A stretch of DNA of 13,928 nt from DASWOJ01 sp964242415 (GCA_964242415.1 CAXTAT010000056.1:1-13928); one strand, 5' to 3'. Positions 8,093 through 13,928 are shown, numbered from the stretch's first letter. Notes: a model not told the origin generated them from the letters alone. Numbers and translations: made by a program.

Positions 8093-8121
8093 ATGGCAGA
8101 CCCAGGAGGCGGCTGCGTCAA
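8093..8121 (-). promoter_or_regulatory. Candidate promoter of the leftward catabolic operon
   Basis: On the minus strand, TTGACG (8121-8116) is followed by a 17-base spacer and TGCCAT (8098-8093), a reasonable -35 and a weak -10. Transcription would start near 8085, leaving a leader of about 30 bases with GGAGGGG before the TTG start codon at 8052. This is a by-eye match only. Confidence 0.4.
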
Positions 8122-8127
8122 GCGGTA

Positions 8128-8149
8128 TTTCGTGCTGTGCAACACAAAA
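8128..8149. promoter_or_regulatory. Dyad-symmetric candidate operator upstream of the thiolase promoter
   Basis: A 22-bp interrupted palindrome, TTT-C-GTG-C-TG then CA-A-CAC-A-AAA, with eight paired positions per half and centre between 8138 and 8139. It lies just upstream of the predicted -35 (8116-8121), a position typical for a regulator site. No regulator gene is present in the window. Confidence 0.4.
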
Positions 8150-8196
8150 GGGCCGGTTCGGCCGGGGCTGAAGCATATGAAGTGGGCACGCTGACT

Positions 8197-8344
8197 GCTC
8201 CCTCTCCCTCCGGGAGAGGGCCGGGGTGAGGGGGGCGGCAAGGGCCTAGTTTGGTCGGAAGAGAGCGAAGCTTGCTCGTAACTCGGTGAAGATCGGTCCT
8301 TGCCGCCCCCCTCACCCCAACCCTCTCCCGGAGGGAGAGGGAGC
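8197..8344. repeat. Long inverted repeat in the divergent intergenic region
   Basis: Two 47-bp arms (8197-8243 and 8298-8344) are reverse complements with only two mismatches, separated by a 54-bp loop. Each arm also contains its own small hairpin (CCCTCTCCC, TCC, GGGAGAGGG) followed by a G-rich tract GGGGTGAGGGGGGCGGCAAGG. Similar CCCTCTCCC/GGAGGGAGAGGG palindromes are familiar as dispersed intergenic repeats in many high-GC proteobacteria. It lies between the two divergent promoters, so it could insulate them or terminate stray transcription. No ORF here is credible. Confidence 0.85.
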
Positions 8345-8425
8345 CAGTGCGGTCCCTGCATTGCATGTGGTTACCCTGCCGGCTGGTCCTGAGTTCGCGG
8401 AGGCTTTGGCCGTGTTCGCCTGCAA

Positions 8426-8446
8426 CCGTTCCTCACCACGGAACGG
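8426..8446. promoter_or_regulatory. Dyad-symmetric candidate operator upstream of the ABC-importer promoter
   Basis: A perfect 7-bp inverted repeat, CCGTTCC and GGAACGG, is separated by seven bases and ends one base before the predicted -35 TTGACA. Its position suggests a regulator-binding site for the rightward operon. The motif is unlike the dyad near the leftward promoter, so the two operons may respond to different proteins. Confidence 0.35.
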
Positions 8447-8447
8447 C

Positions 8448-8476
8448 TTGACAGCCCCTGCCACGCCAGCGACCAT
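8448..8476 (+). promoter_or_regulatory. Candidate promoter of the Liv-type ABC importer operon
   Basis: A perfect TTGACA (8448-8453), 17 bases, then GACCAT (8471-8476), a weak -10 matching three of six consensus bases. Transcription would begin near 8483, giving a leader of about 28 bases including GGGAGGGG before the binding-protein start at 8511. Confidence 0.45.
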
Positions 8477-8510
8477 CCCTGCAAAAGCCGGCCTCTGGGA
8501 GGGGATCAAC

Positions 8511-9668
8511 ATGCGAGCGCTGCTTCTAGCCGTCACGGCCTGCTGTTCCATCGCCGCCGCGGCGCACGCGCAGGAGGCGGTCAAGATCGGCTGGCTGTCC
8601 TCGCTCACGGGACCGCTTTCCTCCGCCGCCATCGCCGAGAACCAGGGCGTCGTGTTCGCCGTCGCCGAGATCAACAAGGCCGGCGGCATCCTCGGCCGCC
8701 CCGTCGAGCTGCTGACCCGCGACACCGCCGGGGACCCGGTGAAGGCCGTCAACCTGGCGCAGCAGCTCGTGTTCTCCGACAAGGTGCAGTTCGTCATCGG
8801 CCCCGTGAACTCCGGCGAGGCGCTGGCTGTCGTGCCCGTGCTGAACCGCGCCGGCATCCCCAACATCGTCATCGGCTCGCTGGACGAGCTGACCAGCCCG
8901 CAGAAATACCCGCTGGCGTTCCGCACCATCAACACCAACACGCAGTGGATCCTGGCGGCCAACGACTACGCGCTGAACGTGCTGCACGGCCGCAAGGTCG
9001 CCATCATCGGCGACACCTCGGGCTACGGCACCTCCAGCGCCAAGACGGCGGAGGCGCTGCTGCGCAAGGCGGGCGTCACCCCGGTGTACTCGGTGCTGAT
9101 AGACGCCAACAAGACCGACCTGACCGACGAGATGACCAAGGCGCGCGCCGCCGGGGCGGATATCGTCATGCCGTGGTCCTCGGCGACGGGGCTGTGCGCG
9201 CGCATCCTGAACACCCGGGGGGACATGGGGTGGGACGTGCCGGTGGTCGGCCACCCGTCCCTGATGGCGCTGCCGGTCAAGGCGCTGCTGAACAAGCCGG
9301 GATACTGGCGCAACACCTTCGCCGCCGGCTACACCAGCACCACGTTCATGGACGGCAAGCTGCCGCCCCGCACGCAGGCCCTGATGGACGCGGTGAAGCC
9401 GTCGCTCGGGGGCGAGATCGGCTTCACCTTCTGGTGGGTGACGCTCGGCTACGACTCGATGAAGCTGATCGCCTATGCCGCTGGGAAGGCCAACTCGCTC
9501 GACCCGCAGCGGATTAAGGACGTGCTGGAGCACACCGCGGGCCTCGAAGGGGTATACGGCACCTACGCCTGGAGCGCCGCCGACCACAACGGCTTCCCGG
9601 ACAGCGGCATGGCGATGGACAGCGCCGACACCTTCCAAGAGGGCAGCTACCAGGCTGCCCCGCGCTGA
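8511..9668 (+). CDS. LivK-like periplasmic binding protein of a HAAT-family ABC importer
   Basis: This 385-residue protein belongs to the type I periplasmic-binding fold (Peripla_BP_6/LivK family). A signal peptide MRALLLAVTACCSIAAAAHA is followed by QEAVKIGWLSSLTGPLSS, the standard first strand and ligand loop. INKAGGILGRPVELLTRDTAGDPVKAV and FVIGPVNSGEALAVVPVLN are also family-typical. VTAC at residues 8-11 resembles a short lipobox, but cleavage after AHA at residue 20 is more likely. The start is fixed by GGGAGGGG seven bases upstream; the frame is open further upstream only through the inverted repeat. Family members bind branched-chain amino acids, amides, urea or aromatic acids; the ligand here is unknown. 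It heads the rightward five-gene operon. Confidence 0.93.
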   Translation: MRALLLAVTACCSIAAAAHAQEAVKIGWLSSLTGPLSSAAIAENQGVVFAVAEINKAGGILGRPVELLTRDTAGDPVKAVNLAQQLVFSDKVQFVIGPVNSGEALAVVPVLNRAGIPNIVIGSLDELTSPQKYPLAFRTINTNTQWILAANDYALNVLHGRKVAIIGDTSGYGTSSAKTAEALLRKAGVTPVYSVLIDANKTDLTDEMTKARAAGADIVMPWSSATGLCARILNTRGDMGWDVPVVGHPSLMALPVKALLNKPGYWRNTFAAGYTSTTFMDGKLPPRTQALMDAVKPSLGGEIGFTFWWVTLGYDSMKLIAYAAGKANSLDPQRIKDVLEHTAGLEGVYGTYAWSAADHNGFPDSGMAMDSADTFQEGSYQAAPR

Positions 9669-9675
9669 GGCGGCG

Positions 9676-10536
9676 GTGCTCGCGGTCATTGCGTCCGGCC
9701 TGGCAGTTGGTTCCGTCTATGCGAGCACGGCGCTGATCTACAACCTGATGTACTCCACGTCGAAGGTGCTCAGCGTCACCACAGGGCATATCGTGATGCT
9801 CGGCTCGGTGTTCGGCGCGTGGCTGATCACGGCGCTTGGCTGGCCGGTGCTGCTTGCCCTGCCCGGCGCCATCCTCGTCGGCGCCGCCTTCGGGCTGCTG
9901 ACCGAGGTCGTGGCGATCCGCCGGGTGCTGGCGCGCTCGGACGAGCACCTGTGGCTGCTCAGCACCCTGGCCCTGGCGACGATGACGCAGCAGGCGGTGG
10001 GGCTGTGGTGGGGCACCGAGCCGCGGCCATTTCCCCGCGTGATCCCACAGGACTTCTCGCACGGGATACTCGACCAGAAGTTCTGGCTGCCGGTCGGCGT
10101 CATGCTGTTCGCCGTCGCGGCGCTGGAGCTGTTCTACCGCCGGACCATGTGGGGCAAGCTGTTCCAGGCCACGTCCGAGGATGCCTTCGCGGCGCGGGCG
10201 CGCGGCATCCCGACCGACCGGGTGCGGATGCTGTCCTACGCCATCTCGGGCGCGCTGGGGGGCTTGTGCGGGTTCGCGGCGGGGCAACTGACGTTCGCGT
10301 ACTTCGCGCTGGGGCTGACGCTGACGCTGAACGGCTTCATCGCCATCGCCGTCGGCGGCCTGGGCAGCAGCGTCGGCGCGGTGGCGGGCGGGCTGTCGCT
10401 GGGGCTGCTGAGCGCCTTCGCCACCTACTTCTTCGGCGGTGCCTTCCAGCAGACCATCGCGGTCGGGCTGCTGATGGTGGTGCTGCTGATCCGGCCGGAG
10501 GGGCTGTTCGGCGCGCGTGGGATGCGCCCGGTATGA
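9676..10536 (+). CDS. livH: ABC importer inner-membrane permease, LivH family
   Basis: This 286-residue protein starts at GTG seven bases after the binding-protein stop, with GAGG (overlapping that stop TGA) as the ribosome-binding site. It begins VLAVIASGLAVGSVYASTALIYNLMYSTSKVLSVTTGHIVMLGS, the usual LivH opening with the G-S-x-Y-A helix and a membrane loop. About eight membrane helices are visible. The cytoplasmic coupling segment reads FAARARGIPTDRVRMLSYAISGALGGLCGFAAG, and the end GLLMVVLLIRPEGLFG is diagnostic of the family. It pairs with LivM to form the channel. Its stop codon lies in the left end of repeat element C (GTATGACC). Confidence 0.95.
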   Translation: MLAVIASGLAVGSVYASTALIYNLMYSTSKVLSVTTGHIVMLGSVFGAWLITALGWPVLLALPGAILVGAAFGLLTEVVAIRRVLARSDEHLWLLSTLALATMTQQAVGLWWGTEPRPFPRVIPQDFSHGILDQKFWLPVGVMLFAVAALELFYRRTMWGKLFQATSEDAFAARARGIPTDRVRMLSYAISGALGGLCGFAAGQLTFAYFALGLTLTLNGFIAIAVGGLGSSVGAVAGGLSLGLLSAFATYFFGGAFQQTIAVGLLMVVLLIRPEGLFGARGMRPV

Positions 10537-10727
10537 CCGCCGGGGGGCCTGGCCGGTGACGAGTGCCCCGTTGACGGATGCGCTGTCATTGCGAGCCGCG
10601 CTTGCGGCGTGGCAATCCAGGGACTGCACGCGCCGTCCTGGCCGCCCCTGGATTGCCGCGCCGAAGCCGGCCCGCAACGACGGGTGCTGGTTGGAACGGA
10701 CAGGCGCGATTTCTAGGCGGCTGGTAT
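10533..10727. repeat. Palindromic intergenic element, copy C (livH/livM junction)
   Basis: The core palindrome is 10585-10681 (GTCATTGCGAGCCGCGC to CCGGCCCGCAACGAC), with GGCAATCCAGGG and CCCCTGGATTGCC pairing inside. The left end lies exactly 53 bases before the core, as in copy D, and holds the livH stop. The right end GGCGGCTGGTAT runs into the livM start codon. Its outer ends match the other copies less well, so the boundaries are approximate. It fills the gap between the two permease genes; no gene is seen in it. Confidence 0.75.
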
Positions 10728-11721
10728 GAGACGAGTGCTCGCCGGGCTGGCGCTGGTGGCGTTGGCGGCTCTGCCCCTGCTGCCTGTCAACGAGTACCAG
10801 GTCCACCTGGCGACGCTGGTTGGCGTGTACTGGGTGCTGATCGCCGGGCTGAACTTGGTGGTGGGGTACTCGGGGCAGCTCTCCATCGGCCATGTCGGGC
10901 TGCTGGCCATCGGCGCGTACGCCTATGCGGCGCTGGCCGGCACCCATGACTGGCCGCCGGCGCTCGCCCTGCTGGCTGCGGCGGGTGCTGGCGGAGGGTG
11001 CGGGCTGCTGCTGGGGCTGCCCTCGCTGCGGCTGCCGGGGTTCTACTTCGCCATGGCGACGCTTGCCTTCTCGCTGATCGTGGCGGAGCTGTCCCTGGCG
11101 CTGGACGGCATCACCGGCGGCGGCACCGGGCTGTCGGTGCCGGGCTTCCCCGCCCCGTTCGACACCGCGGCCGGGTTCTACTGGCTGGTGCTGGGGATCG
11201 CCGGCTTCGTCACCTGGCTCAGTTGGAACGTCGCCCGGCGGATGTGGGGCCGCGCCCTGCTAACGGTGCGCGACAGCGCGGTGGCGGCGGCCGGGGCCGG
11301 CATCCCCGTGTTCCGCGCCAAGCTGACGGTGTTCGTGTTCAGCGGCGTGACGGCGGGGGTGGCCGGCGGCCTGTTCGCGGCGCTGCAAAGCTACATCACG
11401 CCGGACACCTTCGCCTTCGACATCGGGCTGTTCTTCTTCGTGTGCATCATCATCGGCGGGCGTGGCAGCATCGTCGGGCCGCTGCTGGGCACGGTCGTGC
11501 TGACGGTCCTGCCGGAGTCGGTCGCGCCGCTCGCCCGGCTGGGCAACTTCTTCTATGGCCTGCTGCTGCTCGTCGTGGTGCTGGCGCTGCCGGAGGGGAT
11601 CGGCCCGCTGCTGGGCGACCTCGCCGCGCGCATCGGCCGCCGCCGGGGGCACGAGAGCCATGTCGTGCAGCCCGACCTGGACCGGCTGCGCGCGGTGCTG
11701 GCGGCGGGGCAGGGGCCGTGA
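10726..11721 (+). CDS. livM: ABC importer inner-membrane permease, LivM family
   Basis: This 331-residue protein has about nine to ten hydrophobic segments. The family signature LNLVVGYSGQLSIGHVGLLAIGAY occurs near residues 43-66, followed by SLRLPGFYFAMATLAF. The coupling loop is GRALLTVRDSAVAAAGAGIPVFRAKLTVFVFSG, and IIGGRGSIVGPLLG precedes the C-terminal helices. A charged cytoplasmic tail of about 30 residues (RRRGHESHVVQPDLDRLR) follows the last helix. The ATG sits on the end of repeat element C, and only a weak AGGCGG precedes it. The stop overlaps the livG GTG start as GTGA, so the two are coupled. It forms the membrane channel with LivH. Confidence 0.94.
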   Translation: MRRVLAGLALVALAALPLLPVNEYQVHLATLVGVYWVLIAGLNLVVGYSGQLSIGHVGLLAIGAYAYAALAGTHDWPPALALLAAAGAGGGCGLLLGLPSLRLPGFYFAMATLAFSLIVAELSLALDGITGGGTGLSVPGFPAPFDTAAGFYWLVLGIAGFVTWLSWNVARRMWGRALLTVRDSAVAAAGAGIPVFRAKLTVFVFSGVTAGVAGGLFAALQSYITPDTFAFDIGLFFFVCIIIGGRGSIVGPLLGTVVLTVLPESVAPLARLGNFFYGLLLLVVVLALPEGIGPLLGDLAARIGRRRGHESHVVQPDLDRLRAVLAAGQGP

Positions 11722-12473
11722 GCGCGCTGGAGGCACGGGGGATCAGCAAGCACTTCGGTGGCGTCCATGCGCTCACCGATGTCTCGGTCAGCATCGCGCC
11801 TGGCGAGGTCCATGGATTGATCGGCCCGAACGGCAGCGGCAAGACCACGCTGCTGAACATGCTGTCCGGCTACTACCACCAGAACGCCGGGTCCATTCTG
11901 GTGGACGGCGCATCGGTCACGGGCGCGTCGGTGCGGCAGCGGGCGCGCATGGGGATCGCCCGCACGTTCCAGAAGCCGCGGCTGGTGGGCGCGCTCAGCG
12001 TGCTGGACAACGCCATGGTCGGGGCCTGGCGGGATGCGTCGCCCAGCTTCCTCGCCACCGCGTTCGCCCTGCCCGGCGCCGCCCGGCGGGAAGCGGCCCT
12101 GCGGGAGCGCGCCCGTGCCCTGGTGCTCGGCCTGGGGCTGGGCTACGCGATGCACCGCCCGGCCGCGCTGCTGGAGCATGCCGAGCAGCGCTTCCTGGAG
12201 ATCGCCCGCGCGCTGGCCAGCCGCCCGCGCTTCCTGCTGCTGGACGAGCCGGCGGGCGGGCTGACCATGGCGGAGATCGGCCACCTGGAGGCCGTGGTGT
12301 CGGTGGTGCGCGAAATGGGGATCGGCGTGCTGCTGGTCGAGCACCATACAGATTTCGTCTTCCGCCTGTGCTCCTCCGTGACCACGCTGGACCGCGGCGC
12401 CGTCATCGCGCAGGGCACGCCGGCCGCGGTGCGGAGCGACCCGGAGGTCAACCGCGTGTACCTGGGTGCTTAG
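11718..12473 (+). CDS. livG: ABC importer ATPase, LivG family, with altered signature motif
   Basis: This 251-residue ATPase starts at GTG, overlapping livM by four bases. Walker A is GPNGSGKTT (36-44), the Q-loop is TFQ (Gln85), Walker B is FLLLDEP (172-178) with Glu177, and the H-loop is EHH (His209). The ABC signature, normally LSxGxQ or LAYGDQ in LivG, reads LEHAEQ (152-157), so the Ser/Ala and Gly positions are Glu and Ala. The rest of that helix, RFLEIARALASRP, is normal. ATP hydrolysis powers uptake together with LivF, whose signature is intact. The changes could weaken one of the two ATP sites; a sequencing error is unlikely since the frame is continuous. Confidence 0.94.
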   Translation: MSALEARGISKHFGGVHALTDVSVSIAPGEVHGLIGPNGSGKTTLLNMLSGYYHQNAGSILVDGASVTGASVRQRARMGIARTFQKPRLVGALSVLDNAMVGAWRDASPSFLATAFALPGAARREAALRERARALVLGLGLGYAMHRPAALLEHAEQRFLEIARALASRPRFLLLDEPAGGLTMAEIGHLEAVVSVVREMGIGVLLVEHHTDFVFRLCSSVTTLDRGAVIAQGTPAAVRSDPEVNRVYLGA

Positions 12474-12503
12474 GGATGGGGAAGATTGAGAATGGGGAAG
12501 CTT

Positions 12504-12702
12504 ATGCCAACGGCCCTCTGCTCTGACCCTTGCGGTTCCGCATCCGATCAGAGCCGTCATTGCGAGCCGGCTTCGACGCGGCGATCCAGGGGGGCAAGAG
12601 CCGCGCCGGTCTGGCAACTCCTGGATTGCCGTGTCGCGAGCGCTCCTCGCGATGACGAGGGGACGGGCCGGCAGACTGGTCAAAGCGGAGGACGGTTGGC
12701 AT
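12504..12702. repeat. Palindromic intergenic element, copy D (livG/livF junction)
   Basis: The core palindrome is 12556-12656 (GTCATTGCGAGCCGGC to CGCTCCTCGCGATGAC). The outer ends are a good inverted pair: ATGCCAACGGCC on the left and GGACGGTTGGCAT on the right. The left flank is homologous to that of copy B over about 57 bases. It occupies most of the 236-bp gap between livG and livF and ends seven bases before the livF start. No gene is visible in the gap. Confidence 0.85.
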
Positions 12703-12709
12703 CAGGACG

Positions 12710-13465
12710 ATGATCCCCGGCACGCGCCTGCCCCGGCGTCCGCTCCTGCAGGTGGAGGACCTGCACATCAGCTACGGCAAGGCGGAGGTGGTGCACGGCG
12801 TCAGCTTCACCGTGGGCGAGGGCGAGTTCGTCGTCATGCTGGGCCGCAACGGCGCAGGCAAAAGCTCGATCCTCAACGCCTTCTGCGGGCTGATCCCCAG
12901 CCACAGGGGCCGGGTGGCGCTCGGTGGCCGCGACCTCACCCGCGCCGACGCCCGCACGCGGGTGCAGGCCGGCATCGTACCGGTGCTGGAGGGCCACCGC
13001 GTGTTCACCAGCCTCTCGGTGGAGGACAACCTGCTGGTCGGCACCTACGCCCGCACCCCGCGCGGGGACCGGGGCAAGCTGGGCGCCATCTACGAAATGT
13101 TCCCCGAGCTGGCGGAGCGGCGAGGCCTACAAGCCTCGCGGCTGAGCGGCGGTCAGCAGCAGATCCTGGCGGTGGCGCAGGGCGTGATCGCCGACCCGCG
13201 CCTGCTCATTTTGGACGAGCCGTCGAGCGGGCTGTCCCCGATCCTGGTGGACCGCATCCTGGCGCTGGCGAGCGCCCTGTGCGCCAGCGGGGTGGCGGTG
13301 CTGCTGGTGGAGCAACTGGTGGACAAGGCGCTGCGCTGCGCCGACTACGGCTACCTGGTGGAGACCGGCCGCATCGCCGGCGAGGGCACGCCTGCCACCC
13401 TGCGCGAGGGCACGCTGCTGGAACGGGTTTACCTCGGCGGCCACCAGGCGGCCGGCGGCGGGTAG
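12710..13465 (+). CDS. livF: ABC importer ATPase, LivF family
   Basis: This 251-residue ATPase is the second nucleotide-binding subunit of the importer. Walker A is GRNGAGKSS (45-53), the signature is the full LSGGQQQ (145-151), and Walker B is LLILDEP (165-171). LLVEQLVDKAL (198-208) carries Gln in place of the H-loop His, which is normal for LivF. The segment LEGHRVFTSLSVEDNLLVG (93-111) is a LivF-type hallmark. A ten-residue N-terminal extension (MIPGTRLPRR) precedes the first strand. ATG follows AGGA closely, just past repeat element D, so translation is not coupled to livG. It is the last gene of the rightward operon, and transposon remnants follow within about 110 bases. Confidence 0.94.
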   Translation: MIPGTRLPRRPLLQVEDLHISYGKAEVVHGVSFTVGEGEFVVMLGRNGAGKSSILNAFCGLIPSHRGRVALGGRDLTRADARTRVQAGIVPVLEGHRVFTSLSVEDNLLVGTYARTPRGDRGKLGAIYEMFPELAERRGLQASRLSGGQQQILAVAQGVIADPRLLILDEPSSGLSPILVDRILALASALCASGVAVLLVEQLVDKALRCADYGYLVETGRIAGEGTPATLREGTLLERVYLGGHQAAGGG

Positions 13466-13573
13466 TTCACGATAAGGCGCAAGCACCGCGCTGTGACCCC
13501 GTCCTGGGGGCACCGTCAACTTGGCCTCCGGCCGGCTTGCAGGATGCGGCTCTGAGCCGGGTAGGCAGGCGGG

Positions 13574-13743
13574 ATGACGACACCTGCTTGCCCGAGCTAC
13601 GCCGGCTACCGTTTCCCGGCTGAGATCATCAGCCACGCCGTTTGGCTCCCCTTTCGCTTCCCGCTCAGCCTGCGCATGATCGATGAACTGCTTGCCGCGC
13701 GCGGCATCATCGTCAGCTACGGTTGGGCCGCGGAGCGGATCAA
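13574..13743 (+). pseudogene. IS6-family (IS240-type) transposase, N-terminal fragment
   Basis: The translation from ATG reads through YAGYRFPAEIISHAVWL, then FRFPLSLRMIDELLAARG and IIVSY. This is the conserved N-terminal region of IS6/IS240 transposases (family form close to YRFPxEIIxxAVWLYFRFxLSLRxVEE). Similarity ends after VSY near 13723, where the family continues ETVRRW; the DDE catalytic domain is absent. The frame happens to stay open to the window edge but the later part is not transposase-like. GGGGGCACCGTCAAC (13506-13520), about 55 bases upstream, could be the original left end; this is a guess. The fragment stops at or before a perfect inverted repeat. Confidence 0.75.
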
Positions 13744-13856
13744 GGGGACCATGAGGAAGTGTGGGGTTCCTATCGGGACAGTGCTGGGTGGCAAGCCGCG
13801 ACTTGGTAAGCCGCGTTGGTCCCGGCCTGCTCACCCCACACTTCCTCATGGTCCCC
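13744..13856. repeat. 113-bp unit bounded by a perfect 24-bp inverted repeat
   Basis: Arms at 13744-13767 (starting GGGGACCATGAGG) and 13833-13856 (ending CCTCATGGTCCCC) are exact reverse complements, with a 65-bp spacer. The spacer contains GGCAAGCCGCG and GGTAAGCCGCG as a near-identical direct repeat. CTGGGTGGC occurs in the spacer and again just outside the right arm. No obvious target duplication flanks it. It could be a small non-autonomous element, the fused ends of a lost insertion sequence, or a rearrangement junction. Confidence 0.75.
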
Positions 13857-13928
13857 ATACTGGGTGGCGGGCACTCGGTGACGGCGGAGGTGGAGAGATT
13901 GTTGATCCCGTCGTGGATGGAGAGAAAG
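13857..13928 (-). pseudogene. Probable IS6-family transposase, C-terminal fragment, frameshifted and inverted
   Basis: Reading leftward from the window edge gives FLSIHDGINNL, then after an apparent one-base loss near 13893 the next frame gives HLRRHRVPATQY. Joined, this resembles the C-terminal end of IS6/IS240 transposases (about RFLSIHDxINNLFHLRRHRVxAxxYR). Similarity ends at the boundary of the 24-bp inverted repeat. Its orientation is opposite to the N-terminal fragment at 13574, so the pair is not one simply interrupted gene. The fragment is short and may continue beyond the window. Confidence 0.5.

Noticed and set aside
8286..8510. N-terminal extension of the binding protein by 75 codons
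   Set aside because: It translates the inverted repeat and promoter region; the signal peptide and strong Shine-Dalgarno fix the start at 8511.
1191..12656. CRISPR array or tRNA/rRNA genes as an explanation for the repeats
   Set aside because: The copies are kilobases apart and lie at gene junctions with no spacer structure; no tRNA cloverleaf or rRNA sequence was seen.
13466..13573. Intrinsic terminator after livF
   Set aside because: Only small stems are present (for example CCCC-GTCCT-GGGG and CCGGCT/AGCCGG) and no T-tract follows, so a terminator cannot be supported.
13127..13858. 243-codon minus-strand open frame crossing livF and the transposon debris
   Set aside because: It is antisense to livF, which has all ABC motifs, and includes the hairpin unit and the reverse of the IS6 fragment; no domain is recognisable.

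Overview
The window is high-GC DNA with dense coding on both strands. Short 4-base gene overlaps, long G/C-rich intergenic palindromes and a Bug/TctC-type receptor together suggest an alphaproteobacterium, most likely Rhodospirillales/Acetobacteraceae. This taxonomic guess is inferred from gene content and repeat style; no marker gene is present.

The layout is two divergent operons around a control region at about 8053-8510. The leftward (minus-strand) operon, in transcription order, encodes: a thiolase-superfamily (SCP2/Ltp2-like) protein, its DUF35 zinc-ribbon/OB-fold partner, an ADP-forming acyl-CoA ligase (NDP-forming, catalytic His visible), the three parts of a tripartite tricarboxylate transporter (TctC receptor, TctB, TctA), a PRISE-like short-chain dehydrogenase/reductase, and the first 17 codons of an SMP-30/gluconolactonase-family protein cut by the left edge. 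The rightward (plus-strand) operon is a complete Liv/HAAT-type ABC importer: binding protein, LivH, LivM, LivG, LivF. The right end holds transposon debris: the N-terminal piece of an IS6-family transposase, a perfect 24-bp inverted repeat, and what looks like an inverted C-terminal piece of a similar transposase.

Read together, this looks like an uptake-and-catabolism locus for an organic acid or acid-bearing compound. Two independent transport systems bring it in, an acyl-CoA ligase activates it, a thiolase/retro-aldolase-like enzyme with DUF35 partner acts on the CoA ester, and a reductase and a lactonase-like hydrolase act on the ring/lactone or carbonyl part. The substrate cannot be named from sequence.

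The most unusual feature is a family of four ~195-213-bp elements. Each has a long internal palindrome (GTCATTGCGAG...CTCGCAATGAC type) and related outer ends (consensus near GACGGYTGGCAT). They sit at four operon-internal gene junctions. At several of these the element end supplies a stop or start codon, and for the CoA ligase it appears to supply the whole ribosome-binding site, start codon and first codons. A different ~148-bp inverted repeat lies between the two divergent promoters. Other points worth attention are the absence of both thiolase catalytic cysteines, a degenerate ABC signature in LivG, and dyad-symmetric candidate operators next to both predicted promoters.
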